The notes under the pieces were generated by a model. The model was not told the origin of the DNA. It saw only the letters and a program-made list of their open reading frames with translations, and ran no database searches. DNA of 64,000 nucleotides from positions 992,001-1,056,000 of the forward strand of contig NZ_CP110921.1 of assembly GCF_026247885.1 (NCBI RefSeq), written 5' to 3'. Positions 25,832-35,059 of the stretch are shown here, in pieces. Position numbers and translations under genes: made by a program. The stretch comes from Methylococcus mesophilus. GTDB taxonomy: Bacteria; Pseudomonadota; Gammaproteobacteria; Methylococcales; Methylococcaceae. Position 1 is the first letter of the stretch; each line of letters begins with the position of its first letter.

Positions 25832-27235
25832 GTGAACCTGCGCTCCGCTCCGGATTCCCGGCCCGAAATCGTCTATACCGTATCGCGCCTCAACCGCGAA
25901 GCCCGCATCACCCTGTCCAGCCATTTCGGCACGGTCTGGGTGGAGGGAGAAGTGTCCAACCTGGCCACACCGGCCTCGGGCCACCTGTATTTCACCCTGA
26001 AGGACGCCGAAGCCCAAGTCCGCTGCGCCATGTTCCGCGGGTCCGGACGCCTGCTCGGCTTCAAGCCCGCCAACGGCGATCACGTCCTGGCCCGCGCCCA
26101 GGTCGGACTGTACGAGCCCCGCGGCGATTATCAGTTGATCGTGGATCTGCTGGAGGAGGCCGGCGACGGCGCGCTCCAGCGCGCGTTCGAGGCCTTGAAG
26201 AAGCGCCTGGACGCCGAAGGACTGTTCGATCCGGCCCGCAAGAAGCCCGTCCCCCGCTTCCCCGCCTGCATCGGCGTCGTCACCTCGCCCACGGGTGCCG
26301 CGATCCGCGACATCCTCACCGTGCTGGCCAGGCGCTACCCGGCGGCTTCGGTCATCGTATTTCCCGCCAAGGTCCAGGGCAGCGAGGCGCCGGCGGAACT
26401 CGTCCGTGCCTTGCAGCGGGCCGATGCGGCCGGCTGGTGCGACGTCCTGCTGTTGGCGCGCGGCGGCGGCTCGCTGGAAGACCTCTGGGCCTTCAACGAC
26501 GAAAGCCTGGCACGGGCCATCGCGGCCTGCCGAACGCCGGTGGTGACCGGGATCGGCCACGAAGTGGACTTCACCATCGCCGACTTCGCCGCCGACCTGC
26601 GCGCGCCTACGCCTTCCGCGGCCGCCGAATCCGTCACACCCGACCGGATCGACCTCGGCAATCGCCTGCAGCGCCTCGAATCCCAACTCGGCCGGAGTTT
26701 CCTCGGACGGCTGGAACGGGTCCAGCAGCGGCTCGATTTCGTCGAACGCCGGCTGCAGCAATGCCATCCCAAGCAGCGGCTGGGGCGCCAGGCACAGCGC
26801 CTGGCGGAGCTGCAGCACCGGCTGGCGCGACATGCCGCCGTCCGTTTGAATCTCCAGCGCCAGAGACTGCAAGCCCTGGAGCTGCGGCTCGTCCGCCACG
26901 ATCCCATCCAGCGGGTGAAACGCCTTACCGAGAAGCTCGGTACGCTGGATTCCCGCCTGCGGCGCTCGGCCTCGCTCCTGCTGGAACGCCGAAGCGAACG
27001 GCTCGCAGCGCTGGGCCAGCGGCTGGACACGGTGAGCCCGCTAGCGACCCTGGCTCGGGGCTATTCGATCGCCCTGCGGGCGGCCGACAACGCCGTTGTC
27101 CACTCCTGGGAAGATATTCAGCCCGGAGAGATTCTTTACACCCGCCTGGCGGAGGGTTCGCTTCTCAGCCGCGTGGAAAAGGCCGAATCTGGCGGTCCGC
27201 CGGCTTTTCCTGGACAATCCCGGCGAGGCCGTTAA
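25832..27235 (+). CDS. xseA: Exodeoxyribonuclease VII large subunit
   Basis: A 467-aa XseA protein close to E. coli's 456 aa. It has the N-terminal OB-fold (FGTVWVEGEVSNLATPASGHLYFTLKD), the catalytic domain (IGVVTSPTGAAIRDIL, RGGGSLEDLWAFNDE, TGIGHEVDFTIADFAADLRAPTPSAAAE), then a long Arg/Leu-rich coiled-coil and the C-terminal cap ending LARGYSIAL. The GTG start has only a weak SD and likely depends on upstream translation. The small subunit gene xseB is not in the window. ExoVII degrades single-stranded DNA. Confidence 0.95.
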   Translation: MNLRSAPDSRPEIVYTVSRLNREARITLSSHFGTVWVEGEVSNLATPASGHLYFTLKDAEAQVRCAMFRGSGRLLGFKPANGDHVLARAQVGLYEPRGDYQLIVDLLEEAGDGALQRAFEALKKRLDAEGLFDPARKKPVPRFPACIGVVTSPTGAAIRDILTVLARRYPAASVIVFPAKVQGSEAPAELVRALQRADAAGWCDVLLLARGGGSLEDLWAFNDESLARAIAACRTPVVTGIGHEVDFTIADFAADLRAPTPSAAAESVTPDRIDLGNRLQRLESQLGRSFLGRLERVQQRLDFVERRLQQCHPKQRLGRQAQRLAELQHRLARHAAVRLNLQRQRLQALELRLVRHDPIQRVKRLTEKLGTLDSRLRRSASLLLERRSERLAALGQRLDTVSPLATLARGYSIALRAADNAVVHSWEDIQPGEILYTRLAEGSLLSRVEKAESGGPPAFPGQSRRGR

Positions 27236-27275
27236 GGCGCTCGTCAACCAACCGCCAATAAGGAAGGAGCAAACC

Positions 27276-27815
27276 ATGGTAAGAAAATTCGCGACGACCG
27301 TACTCACCGCCGGGGTGCTGAGCGGATGCGTGATGCAAAGCACTTACGACCGCGATGTCGGCTACGAAAGACAGCTCAACGAACAGCTGCGGACGGAAGT
27401 GGAAGCCGACGAGGTCAAGATCCAGCAGTTGCAGGACCGTCTCCGCGTCACCATGGAAGACGAGTTGCTGTTCCCCGAAGGCGGATACCAGATCAGCAAG
27501 GAAGGCAAGGCATCGATCGACAAGATCGTGTCTACGCTGCAGAGCGCCACCAATCACCGCATCGAAGTCGAAGGCCATACCGACAACGTGCCGATCGGCA
27601 AACATCTGGCCCACCGCTTCTCCAGCAATTGGGAGCTATCCGCCGGCCGAGCCGCCGAAGTGGTCAAGTATCTCCAATCCAAAGGCGTCGATCCATCGCG
27701 CATGACAGCCGCCGGACACGGCGAGTACCAGCCGGTGGCTTCGAACGCGACCGCGGAAGGAAAAGCCCAGAACCGCCGCATCGACATCGATCTCGTGCCG
27801 ATCTACAAGCAATAA
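27276..27815 (+). CDS. OmpA-family peptidoglycan-binding lipoprotein
   Basis: A 179-aa outer-membrane lipoprotein. The signal ends in a lipobox (LTAGVLSGC, Cys18), followed by a short coiled-coil (QLNEQLRTEVEADEVKIQQLQDRL). The OmpA C-terminal domain contains the diaminopimelate-binding pattern (RIEVEGHTDNVP, NWELSAGRAAEVVKYL, NRRIDIDLV). It should anchor the outer membrane to peptidoglycan. AAGGAGC precedes the ATG. A short inverted repeat (GCCTGTC at 27834, GACAGGC at 27851) lies just downstream without a T-run. Confidence 0.9.
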   Translation: MVRKFATTVLTAGVLSGCVMQSTYDRDVGYERQLNEQLRTEVEADEVKIQQLQDRLRVTMEDELLFPEGGYQISKEGKASIDKIVSTLQSATNHRIEVEGHTDNVPIGKHLAHRFSSNWELSAGRAAEVVKYLQSKGVDPSRMTAAGHGEYQPVASNATAEGKAQNRRIDIDLVPIYKQ

Positions 27816-27957
27816 TCCGGTCTGCCGGCCCAAGCCTGTCACTCGGTCTCGACAGGCCTGGGGCCCCATCATTAAAATTACGGCCTTTTGAATTCCGGGG
27901 ACGCGCCGCACTGAGTGCTCCGGAAACTCCTTACCCAGCATCCGGAATTTCAGCGCC

Positions 27958-28368
27958 ATGCATCAGAACGCCAAAGCTCTCATCGAAAACTATTACGCCG
28001 CCTTCAACGCAGGCGATATGGAGACCTTTCTGGGCCTCCTCACCGACGACGTGATCCACGACATCAACCAGGGCTCCCGCGAAATCGGCAAGGACGCTTT
28101 CCGCGCCTTCATGGACCGGATGAACCGCAATTACAAGGAACAGCTGGTCGACATGGCCATCATGACCAACGAAGACGGCAGCCGTGCCGCCGCCGAATTC
28201 GTGGTGCTCGGCGAGTACCTGGTGACCGACGAAGGCCTGCCGCCCGCCAAGGGCCAGAAATACCGCCTGCCGGCCGGCGCATTCTTCGACATCCGCGACG
28301 GCAAGGTCGCCCGCATCACCAACTACTACAACCTGCAGGACTGGATCGAGCAGGTCGAAAAGGCTTAG
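27958..28368 (+). CDS. NTF2-like/SnoaL-type protein
   Basis: A 136-aa protein with the NTF2-like cone fold pattern: a helical start (ALIENYYAAFNAGDMETFLGLLTDDVIHDINQG) and a beta-rich end (FFDIRDGKVARITNYYNLQDWIEQV). Relatives are ketosteroid isomerase-like enzymes and small-molecule-binding proteins. It begins a three-gene unit with the GNAT and nitrilase genes; the next start is 5 bp away. That association suggests it binds or converts the small molecule handled by the two enzymes. Confidence 0.78.
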   Translation: MHQNAKALIENYYAAFNAGDMETFLGLLTDDVIHDINQGSREIGKDAFRAFMDRMNRNYKEQLVDMAIMTNEDGSRAAAEFVVLGEYLVTDEGLPPAKGQKYRLPAGAFFDIRDGKVARITNYYNLQDWIEQVEKA

Positions 28369-28373
28369 GCGCC

Positions 28374-28985
28374 ATGAGCGAGGCGATCACCGTCAAGGTC
28401 CTGTCGGGGCCCGAAATCGGGAAATACATTCCCGACCTCGCGCGCTTGCGCATCGAAGTATTCCGAGACTTTCCCTATCTGTACGACGGCACCACGGAGT
28501 ACGAGGAACGCTATCTGCAGACTTACGTGGAGTCGCCGGAGAGCGTGGTGGTACTGGCACTGGACGGCGAACGCGCCATCGGCGCCTCCACGGGCCTGCC
28601 GATGGAGGACGAAACGCCGGAATTCAAACGCCCCTTCCTCGAGCACGGCTACGATCCGGCCAGGATCTTCTACTGCGCCGAATCGGTGCTCCTGAAGGAC
28701 TACCGCGGCCGGGGCATCTACAAGCAGTTCTTCGAAGGCCGCGAGGGCCATGCCAGCCGCCTGGGAAGGTTCGACTATTGCAGCTTCTGCTGCGTGCAGC
28801 GGCCGGAGAGTCATCCCTTGAGGCCCGCCGACTACGTGCCGCTCGATGCCATCTGGAGCCGGTTCGGCTACGTCAAGCACCCCGAACTCGTCACCAGCTA
28901 TGCCTGGAAGGACGTCGATCAGTCCGAGGAGACGGAGAAGCCCATGGTGTTCTGGCTCAAGCCGCTGAAGGATTCCGCCCGATGA
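28374..28985 (+). CDS. GNAT-family N-acetyltransferase
   Basis: A 203-aa acyltransferase of the GNAT superfamily. The start helix LARLRIEVFRDFPYLY, the AESVLLKDYRGRGIYKQFF segment with the RGRG-type acetyl-CoA pyrophosphate loop, and the Trp/Phe-rich C terminus are typical. Its TGA overlaps the nitrilase ATG (ATGA), so the two are translationally coupled and probably act in one pathway. The acceptor is unknown. Confidence 0.82.
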   Translation: MSEAITVKVLSGPEIGKYIPDLARLRIEVFRDFPYLYDGTTEYEERYLQTYVESPESVVVLALDGERAIGASTGLPMEDETPEFKRPFLEHGYDPARIFYCAESVLLKDYRGRGIYKQFFEGREGHASRLGRFDYCSFCCVQRPESHPLRPADYVPLDAIWSRFGYVKHPELVTSYAWKDVDQSEETEKPMVFWLKPLKDSAR

Positions 28986-29851
28986 AGCCGCTGTTCATCG
29001 CCGCTGCCCAGTACGACATCGGCTTCCTCGGCGACTGGTCCGCCTACCAGGAAAAAACCGGGCGCTGGGTAGGAGAGGCCGCCGGCAACGGCGCGCAGAT
29101 GCTGGTGTTCCCGGAATACTTCAGCATGGAACTGGCCTCGCTGTTCCCGGAGGCGGTCTACCGCAGTCTGTCCGGCCAATTGGCGGAAATGCAAACGGTT
29201 CTGCCCGATTTCATGATGCTCTATGCCGATCTGGCGGAGCAACATGGCATCTACATCCTGGCCGGCTCCTTCCCGGTGCGGCAGCCGGACGGCAGCTACC
29301 GCAACCGCGCCTTTCTGTTCCGCCCGGACGGCAGGCCGGAATTCCAGGATAAGCTGCAGATGACCCGGTTCGAGAACGAACAGTGGCTGATCTCGCCGGG
29401 CACGGAAATCCGCACTTTCGACACCGAGTTCGGCCGGATCGGCATCAACATCTGCTACGACAGCGAATTCCCCATGATCGCCCGCCGACAGGTGGAAATG
29501 GGCGCGAACCTGATCCTGGTGCCGAGCTGCACCGATACCGTAGCCGGCTATCACCGGGTCCGCATCGGCTGCCAGGCGCGGGCGCTGGAAAACCAGTGCT
29601 ACGTCGTGCAGTCGCCGACCGTGGGATTGGCGCCCTGGTCCGAGGCGGTGGATGTCAACGTCGGCGCGGCGGCGGTCTATACGCCGGTGGATTACGGCTA
29701 TCCCGACAACGGCATCCTGGCGATCGGCGAGCTGAACCGCCCGCAATGGGTCTATGCCGAAATCGACCTCGGCTCCATCGCCCGCGTCCGCGAAACCGGC
29801 CAGGTCTTCAACTACCGCGACTGGCCGGCCCAGTTCGATCTGGTCAGGTAG
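28982..29851 (+). CDS. Carbon-nitrogen hydrolase (nitrilase superfamily)
   Basis: A 289-aa nitrilase-fold amidohydrolase. The Glu-Lys-Cys triad is visible in LVFPEYFSM, FQDKLQMTRFE and INICYDSEFP. It is probably an amidase acting on a linear C-N bond, possibly the product of, or the substrate for, the coupled acetyltransferase. It ends 7 bp from a convergent membrane-protein gene. Confidence 0.88.
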   Translation: MKPLFIAAAQYDIGFLGDWSAYQEKTGRWVGEAAGNGAQMLVFPEYFSMELASLFPEAVYRSLSGQLAEMQTVLPDFMMLYADLAEQHGIYILAGSFPVRQPDGSYRNRAFLFRPDGRPEFQDKLQMTRFENEQWLISPGTEIRTFDTEFGRIGINICYDSEFPMIARRQVEMGANLILVPSCTDTVAGYHRVRIGCQARALENQCYVVQSPTVGLAPWSEAVDVNVGAAAVYTPVDYGYPDNGILAIGELNRPQWVYAEIDLGSIARVRETGQVFNYRDWPAQFDLVR

Positions 29852-29858
29852 GCGAAAA

Positions 29859-30269
29859 TCAAAGGATCATTGCGAGACCGGCCAGCACTGCCACGCCGCC
29901 GCTCACGTACGCGGTTTTCTTGAACCAGCCCAGGCTGCGCCACCAGGTCCCGATTGCTTCGCGCCGGTTCCTGAACCGGGCCTTTCCTTCCTCGATTTTG
30001 AGGGCGACTTTCGGCGCCAGTTTCCGGACGGCCAGGATCAGCACGATGATGAAAGTGATCATGCTGGTCCAGGCCGCTTTGTGCTGGGCCTCCAGATGAT
30101 CGAGCTCGAACACCTTCGAATAGAAGGTGGTCAGGGCATGCTGGGAAAGTTCGAGCAGCAGGTCGGCGAATTCGATCAGCCCCTCGAGCATCAGCTCGCC
30201 CGCAAAAACGGCCGAGATCAGGAAAATGGCTGGGAGCCCGTAACGGATCAGTTTTCTCTTGTCGATCAT
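29859..30269 (-). CDS. Hypothetical membrane protein, 136 aa
   Basis: Not recognised as a named family. Three hydrophobic segments are visible: YGLPAIFLISAVFAGELML near the N terminus, MITFIIVLILAV in the middle, and YVSGGVAVLAGLAMIL at the C terminus. A basic, Arg-rich cytoplasmic-type loop lies between the last two. It is convergent with the nitrilase gene and divergent from the DMT transporter gene, so it is probably transcribed alone. Confidence 0.65.
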   Translation of the reverse strand: MIDKRKLIRYGLPAIFLISAVFAGELMLEGLIEFADLLLELSQHALTTFYSKVFELDHLEAQHKAAWTSMITFIIVLILAVRKLAPKVALKIEEGKARFRNRREAIGTWWRSLGWFKKTAYVSGGVAVLAGLAMIL

Positions 30270-30407
30270 GATGTGTATTGTTCTTGTCGAGTCCTGTCGT
30301 CAAAAACGCGATGCGGCCATCGGATCGGCCCGATTAAAAAACCCGCGGAAATATAGTGTTAATTCGCGCGGGATTCAATCCGCGGCCCGCGAAGGCTTGT
30401 TTCGCCG

Positions 30408-31307
30408 ATGTTGACCTTGCGGCTGTTTTCCTCCGAGCCGCGGCGCATTCGGGGGCTTTGGGCCATGCTGTTCGCCTCCCTCCTGTTTTCCGTGATGAGT
30501 GTCTCGGTATACGCACTCGGGGTGAGGCATCCCGAACTGCCGGCAATGACGGTCAGTTTTTTCCGGATCATCGTCAACCTCGCCGTTCTCCTCCTTCCTG
30601 CGTTCGTCCGCTCGCAGGTGCCGTCCCTGCTGGGCGACATGCGTCTGTCCCTGTGGCTGCGCGGCTTGTTCGGCTCGCTGGCTCTGATTCTTTCCTTCAT
30701 CTCGATTCAGCGGATCGGACCGGGAGAGGCGGCCTTTCTCGGTGCCAGCAGCGGGGTGTTCGTGGCCTTGCTCGGCCCGAAAGTGCTCGCGCAGAGGAAC
30801 AGCGGCTGGATCTGGGCCGCGCTGGCCGGTTCCCTGGCCGGCCTGTACCTGCTGCTGATGCCGCGCGCGGGCGCTTCCGATGAACTGGGCAGGCTGATGG
30901 CACTGGGCTCGGGGCTCCTCAGCGCCCTCGCCTATCTGATGGTCGCCCGCGCCGGACGCAGCAATCCGCCCGGCACGGTCGTGTTCTATTTCTGCGCGGT
31001 TGCCATACCGATGCATCTGGCCTGGTTCGGACTCTCGGGATTCACTATGCCGCGGGAAGGGGAAGCCTGGGCCTTGCTCCTCGTTTGCGGCTTGGCGGCG
31101 AGCGGCGCGCAGATCCTGATGACACGGGCCTATCAGGACTCCCCTGCGGCCCTCGTCGGCGCCGTGAGCTACGCCACGCCGGTGTTCAATCTGGCCTTCG
31201 GCTGGCTTTGGTTCGCCAAGGTTCCCGATGGAACGGCGCTGGCCGGCTGCGCCCTGGTGCTGCTTTGCGGCGTGCTGCTGCCGTTCCTGAGCGCCCGCGG
31301 CACCTGA
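30408..31307 (+). CDS. DMT-superfamily (EamA-type) transporter
   Basis: A 299-aa ten-helix transporter with two EamA repeats; the first repeat holds PAMTVSFFRIIVNLAVLLLP and LALILSFISIQRIGPGEAAFL, similar to the RhaT/EamA group and to S-adenosylmethionine-type carriers. The substrate is unknown. It converges with the DUF2231 gene with a 4-bp gap. The 138 bp upstream contain an AT-rich patch near 30340 that is a plausible promoter. Confidence 0.82.
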   Translation: MLTLRLFSSEPRRIRGLWAMLFASLLFSVMSVSVYALGVRHPELPAMTVSFFRIIVNLAVLLLPAFVRSQVPSLLGDMRLSLWLRGLFGSLALILSFISIQRIGPGEAAFLGASSGVFVALLGPKVLAQRNSGWIWAALAGSLAGLYLLLMPRAGASDELGRLMALGSGLLSALAYLMVARAGRSNPPGTVVFYFCAVAIPMHLAWFGLSGFTMPREGEAWALLLVCGLAASGAQILMTRAYQDSPAALVGAVSYATPVFNLAFGWLWFAKVPDGTALAGCALVLLCGVLLPFLSARGT

Positions 31308-31311
31308 TCGG

Positions 31312-31965
31312 CTAGGGCTCGCCGCCGCCATGTTCGTGGTGGTGCGCAGCCTCCCCGGACTGCAGGTTTTTCACGCCCACCCCGTGCTCGTATACCATCA
31401 ATCCGCCCAGGTCGGCGCCGAAAAACATCGCCGTTGCCATGAGACCCGCCAGAAAGAGGTGAAAGGCGTTGGCCATGCCGGAGAACCGGTAGCGGGCAAT
31501 CAGCCGCCAGAGGGAGAGGACGAGGGAAAGACTGGTGACCGTCAACCCCAGCCGCTTATGCCATTCCATGATCTCGTGCACTGCTTCGCCGTGGGGAACG
31601 AAACCCGCCGCAAACAGCCCCGCAGCCGCCGCCGACACCGCGCCCAGCGCTCCCAGGTACAGCATCCAGCTCGCGACCAAACGCAGTTCGTTCTTACGCA
31701 ACGCCACGGCAATCAGATCGAGCAGAAAAAACGCGCTCAGGAAAGCGATCGGAAAATGCACCAGGAGGGGATGGATGTTCGGAGCGAGCGCGGAAACGCC
31801 CGGCAAGAACTCGAACGTTCCGCCGCCATCGAAAAACCGCGTGGTCGAATCGAGCGCGTTGTCCAGCAACCCGACCCAGCCCGCCCCGGCCCCATCGTCT
31901 GCACCGTGTACCGCAGGTGTGAGGAACCCGCTGCCGCCCGAAACCGGCCAGCCAAAAAATGCCAT
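31312..31965 (-). CDS. DUF2231 membrane protein
   Basis: A 217-aa protein with the DUF2231 signature PNIHPLLVHFPIAFLSAFFLLDL and about four transmembrane helices. A His-rich C-terminal tail (AHHHEHGGGEP) could bind a metal. Conserved His residues in the HPLLVHFP and EWHKRLG segments could be haem or metal ligands, but no experimental role is established for the family. The N-terminal ~60 residues are Gly-rich and may be a poorly conserved extension or a mis-set start. Confidence 0.78.
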   Translation of the reverse strand: MAFFGWPVSGGSGFLTPAVHGADDGAGAGWVGLLDNALDSTTRFFDGGGTFEFLPGVSALAPNIHPLLVHFPIAFLSAFFLLDLIAVALRKNELRLVASWMLYLGALGAVSAAAAGLFAAGFVPHGEAVHEIMEWHKRLGLTVTSLSLVLSLWRLIARYRFSGMANAFHLFLAGLMATAMFFGADLGGLMVYEHGVGVKNLQSGEAAHHHEHGGGEP

Positions 31966-32064
31966 GATGCACTCCGCGTCTTGTCTAGACGCCGCATCCT
32001 AAAGGATCGGGGATGGACTTGCCATCCCCGGCCCTGGCGCGCCCTCGAATGCTGTCGCCAAGTG

Positions 32065-33390
32065 TCAGCGTGAACGCGCAAGACGCAGTTTGTCTCCGCT
32101 CCTGCCCGAGGCGGCGGCAGGACGCGCGGTCTTGGCTTTTGCGGCGTGGCGGATACTCACGGCCACATGCGGGCGTCCGGCCTTGCCGTGCAAGGGTTTG
32201 GAGAACTTGGCGAAATGGACGTGGCTCCCCTTCGCGGGTTTGGCGGGTGCCTTGTGCGAAACCTGCCGATGAGGCCGCACCGGAGAATCGCCCGCCACGC
32301 TGAACGGGCTGGGCGCGTGATCCAGCGGACTTTCGTAATCCACCCCTTCCGGGAAGAACCGGTCCGGATCGCTGGCGATCTCCGCCGCAGCCAGAAACTC
32401 CGCATAGTAATTACGGGAGGCGAAGCCGAATAGCGGATGGTCGTAATCCTGGACGATGCGTTCGAAATTGTGTCCGTAAGTGTTCTTCGCCTTCTGCATT
32501 CCGCCGATGCCGTGATTATAGGAAGTCACGGCCAGCGGCCAGCTCCCGAGCTTGCCATAGGCATGGCTGAGATAGCGCGCCGCGCCATGGGCGGACGCGA
32601 TCGGGTCCAGACGCGCGGCAACGCTGTCCTGGCCGTTCATGAAGGTCTTGGCGGCCCCGGCGGTGAACTGCCAGACGCCGACCGCACCCGCGGAGGATCT
32701 GGCATTGGCCTGGAACGAGGACTCGACGTGGGGCAGAAAAGCCAGTTCCTCGGGCAGGCCGGCGTTGCGGAAAATGCGGCGGAAATGCTCGTCGTAGCGC
32801 CCGCTGATTTCCAGGCCGCGCTTGAAACGCTCCCGCAGGCCCCGCTGATAGCGGAGACGCTCGGCAGCACCCCGGATTGCCGTCCGGACGTCCGCCTGCT
32901 CCCCGATCCGCCGGGCCAGCTGCTGGTCGGCGGCGTCCAGCGGCGCCCTTGATGCCAGCTTGTCCTCCAGGTTCCGCAAGCGGTATTTCCAGTAATCGAC
33001 CCGCGCCTGCACCAGGGATTTCTGGCTGGGCGTAAAACCGCCACCGGCCTCCCCCGGCAGATCGACGACCTCGTAAACCAAGCCCATGTGACGGTCATCG
33101 TGCAGGGCGACCTGGGACCGGCTCCACTCCGCATAGACATTGCGCCAGAAGGCGACCTGGGGCTCAAGAGCGGGGTACCGCGGAAACAGTCCCCCGAAAT
33201 AACGAGTCATGTACTCCGCCCGTGGCCGGCTCCTCGGCATGAAATCGAGATCCTGGGATGTCACCGATTCGGCCGAAGGGACGGCCTGTGCCGGCGCATC
33301 CTTCCTCGGTGCCACGGTGCGCGAGGAACACGCGACCAGCAGCAAGGCCGGAACGATGCAGACGAACCCTCGAGCGAATTGCTTGACCAT
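32065..33390 (-). CDS. Lytic transglycosylase lipoprotein (MltD-like, no LysM)
   Basis: A 441-aa envelope enzyme. The signal ends in a lipobox (LLLVACSS). A central helical region of about 150 residues precedes an SLT-type domain whose catalytic Glu is in LPHVESSFQANARSSAGAVGVWQFT, with the later SYNHGIGGM and FASRNYYAEFLAA motifs. It cleaves glycan strands of peptidoglycan to 1,6-anhydro products. Unlike MltD it ends in a long basic Lys/His/Arg-rich tail in place of LysM repeats, possibly an alternative wall-binding region. AAGGGGGA lies before the ATG. Confidence 0.85.
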   Translation of the reverse strand: MVKQFARGFVCIVPALLLVACSSRTVAPRKDAPAQAVPSAESVTSQDLDFMPRSRPRAEYMTRYFGGLFPRYPALEPQVAFWRNVYAEWSRSQVALHDDRHMGLVYEVVDLPGEAGGGFTPSQKSLVQARVDYWKYRLRNLEDKLASRAPLDAADQQLARRIGEQADVRTAIRGAAERLRYQRGLRERFKRGLEISGRYDEHFRRIFRNAGLPEELAFLPHVESSFQANARSSAGAVGVWQFTAGAAKTFMNGQDSVAARLDPIASAHGAARYLSHAYGKLGSWPLAVTSYNHGIGGMQKAKNTYGHNFERIVQDYDHPLFGFASRNYYAEFLAAAEIASDPDRFFPEGVDYESPLDHAPSPFSVAGDSPVRPHRQVSHKAPAKPAKGSHVHFAKFSKPLHGKAGRPHVAVSIRHAAKAKTARPAAASGRSGDKLRLARSR

Positions 33391-33559
33391 GTGCGTGTCC
33401 CCCTTGGCATGAGCCGGCGCCCTCCCCTTCGGTTATGTACCGTTGCCGGTATCGCCCGAAGCCGTCGCCTTGTATCGGTGCTCTATTGTAGTCCGCTACC
33501 TCGGAGCGACAACTGCCGTGGTGATGCTTCGCCGGCCGCCCCTATTCCCTAGCGCTTCC

Positions 33560-34078
33560 CTAGCGCGATTTAGGCATCAACGGCAACGATGCGCCGATTT
33601 CCACGTCTTCCGCGCCCTGCAGAACGTTTTCAACCTGGAGAAAGCGGGCGCCGATCTTTTTTGAAAGAGCCTTCGCCAGCTTGCGGTAATATTTGTCCAA
33701 CAAAGCCGTCCGCGATTTACGGAAATCCAGAGCCGCCCTCACCAGTTCGTCAGCCTTGGCTTCGCTGATGGTTTCGAAATTGGCCGCATAGTCGTTGATC
33801 AGCGCATAGCGACTCTCGTTCAGTTTCATCAGGTCCGCTTCATACTGGTGATAAATCGACCAGAATTTCTTGCCTTGAGCCTCGTCCAGGTCCATCGCAT
33901 CGGCAACGAATTCGCGCTTCTCCATCCGGATACTGGCCCGGAACAGCGCCAGTTCGTCCTGTTCGGCAAGCTGCGCCGCCGGGGCGGGCGAGGGCGCCGG
34001 CTCTTTTGCGGCATAGGTATCGATGCCGGTAAATAGGAGAGCAAGCGCCATTGCTGCTGAACCAAAGGGATTGTTCAT
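33560..34078 (-). CDS. Hypothetical exported helical protein
   Basis: A 172-aa protein with an N-terminal export signal (GSAAMALALLFTGIDTYAA). The mature part is all-helical and charged (ASIRMEKREFVADAMDLDEAQGKKFWSIYHQYEADL...), ending in a segment (KIGARFLQVENVLQGAEDVEIGASLPLMP) seen in uncharacterised periplasmic proteins distantly similar in style to Spy/CpxP chaperones. No function is assigned. It stands alone on the minus strand downstream of draT. Confidence 0.6.
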   Translation of the reverse strand: MNNPFGSAAMALALLFTGIDTYAAKEPAPSPAPAAQLAEQDELALFRASIRMEKREFVADAMDLDEAQGKKFWSIYHQYEADLMKLNESRYALINDYAANFETISEAKADELVRAALDFRKSRTALLDKYYRKLAKALSKKIGARFLQVENVLQGAEDVEIGASLPLMPKSR

Positions 34079-34156
34079 GAAAAGAGCTGCTCCCGGCGTC
34101 GTGAGGTTTCTTCTATCATAGGCCAGCCGTAATCCAAATGCACAGGGTTATCTGTG

Positions 34157-35002
34157 TCATACCGTGAGCCTTACCCGGTAATTCCCGCCTATCACCAGAT
34201 ACTCGGCCTCTCCACGCAAGGGATGGCACGGCAGCAGGTCGTTGAAGAACAGGAGCTTCACGACCGGCACTTCGGTTTCGAGGATATAGGCGCCGAACTG
34301 CCCCGCATGCGTTCGGTCGCTGGAGAACGAGACGATATTGTTGAGGCGCACCAGGATTTCCCGTCCGTTGCCGGAGCCCAGGGTGCAGAATTCGCCGACG
34401 TTGTCGACCCCGCGGTACAGCCTGATGTGACGGCGCGACGGCGTCTTGAAGCGCGCGATCACCCATTGGCAAAACTCGAAAAGCAGGTCGAGCTGCAAAT
34501 AGATACAGTTGTTGTGGAAGCGGGTCGCCATTTTCTCTTCGACGTAGCCCATCCAGGCAGGGGCAGCGAATCCGGTCAGCGGCTGCTTGTGGAAAGTGGG
34601 GAACAAGCCGAAGCGGCTCTCGACCCAACCCTTCAACACCGCCCCTTGCGGATTGTTGGAATCGAAGCCCCAGTCCTGCAGCAGGCGCAGGTAACTGCCC
34701 CGGAACCGTCGCCGTCCCTGCCTGTCTTCACCGCGGCGCTGCTCCTCCTCGAAACCGAACACCACGCTCATATAATCCTGGAAGACGTCCCCCGCCTCAT
34801 GAAGACTTTCGCAGCCGCTCAGCCTGGCAAACAGACTGCTGTTGGCCTCGCGTGTACCGTGGATGCGCAGCGGCAGGGGATGCTGGTTGAAGTCCGGGCT
34901 GGCGAGAAGTCCAGTTGGGATCCCGACGAGATTGGTGCTGTGCCCTGCGAGGGCAACGTTGTGCGAGCGCTGACTTTCGGGTGGAGAATGCGGGCCGGCC
35001 AT
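34157..35002 (-). CDS. draT: NAD+-dinitrogen-reductase ADP-ribosyltransferase DraT
   Basis: A 281-aa protein matching DraT in length and layout. DraT transfers ADP-ribose from NAD+ to an Arg of nitrogenase Fe protein (NifH), switching nitrogenase off on ammonium or energy shift. The R-S-E-type elements are visible: RLYRGVDNVGEF, the IVSFSSDRTHAG strand and the C-terminal ExE in RGEAEYLVIGG. It follows the nif-type clpX by 57 bp on the same strand and may be part of that operon. The reversing glycohydrolase gene draG is not in the window. Confidence 0.88.
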   Translation of the reverse strand: MAGPHSPPESQRSHNVALAGHSTNLVGIPTGLLASPDFNQHPLPLRIHGTREANSSLFARLSGCESLHEAGDVFQDYMSVVFGFEEEQRRGEDRQGRRRFRGSYLRLLQDWGFDSNNPQGAVLKGWVESRFGLFPTFHKQPLTGFAAPAWMGYVEEKMATRFHNNCIYLQLDLLFEFCQWVIARFKTPSRRHIRLYRGVDNVGEFCTLGSGNGREILVRLNNIVSFSSDRTHAGQFGAYILETEVPVVKLLFFNDLLPCHPLRGEAEYLVIGGNYRVRLTV

Positions 35003-35059
35003 GGCGCCCTAGGGTATCACCGGAATGGGCGTATACACGCCCCAAGGCGCCGCTAAAAA

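Noticed and set aside
27834-27857. Inverted repeat after the OmpA-like gene considered as a Rho-independent terminator
   Set aside because: The stem is only 7 bp and is not followed by a run of T, so it was not listed as a terminator.
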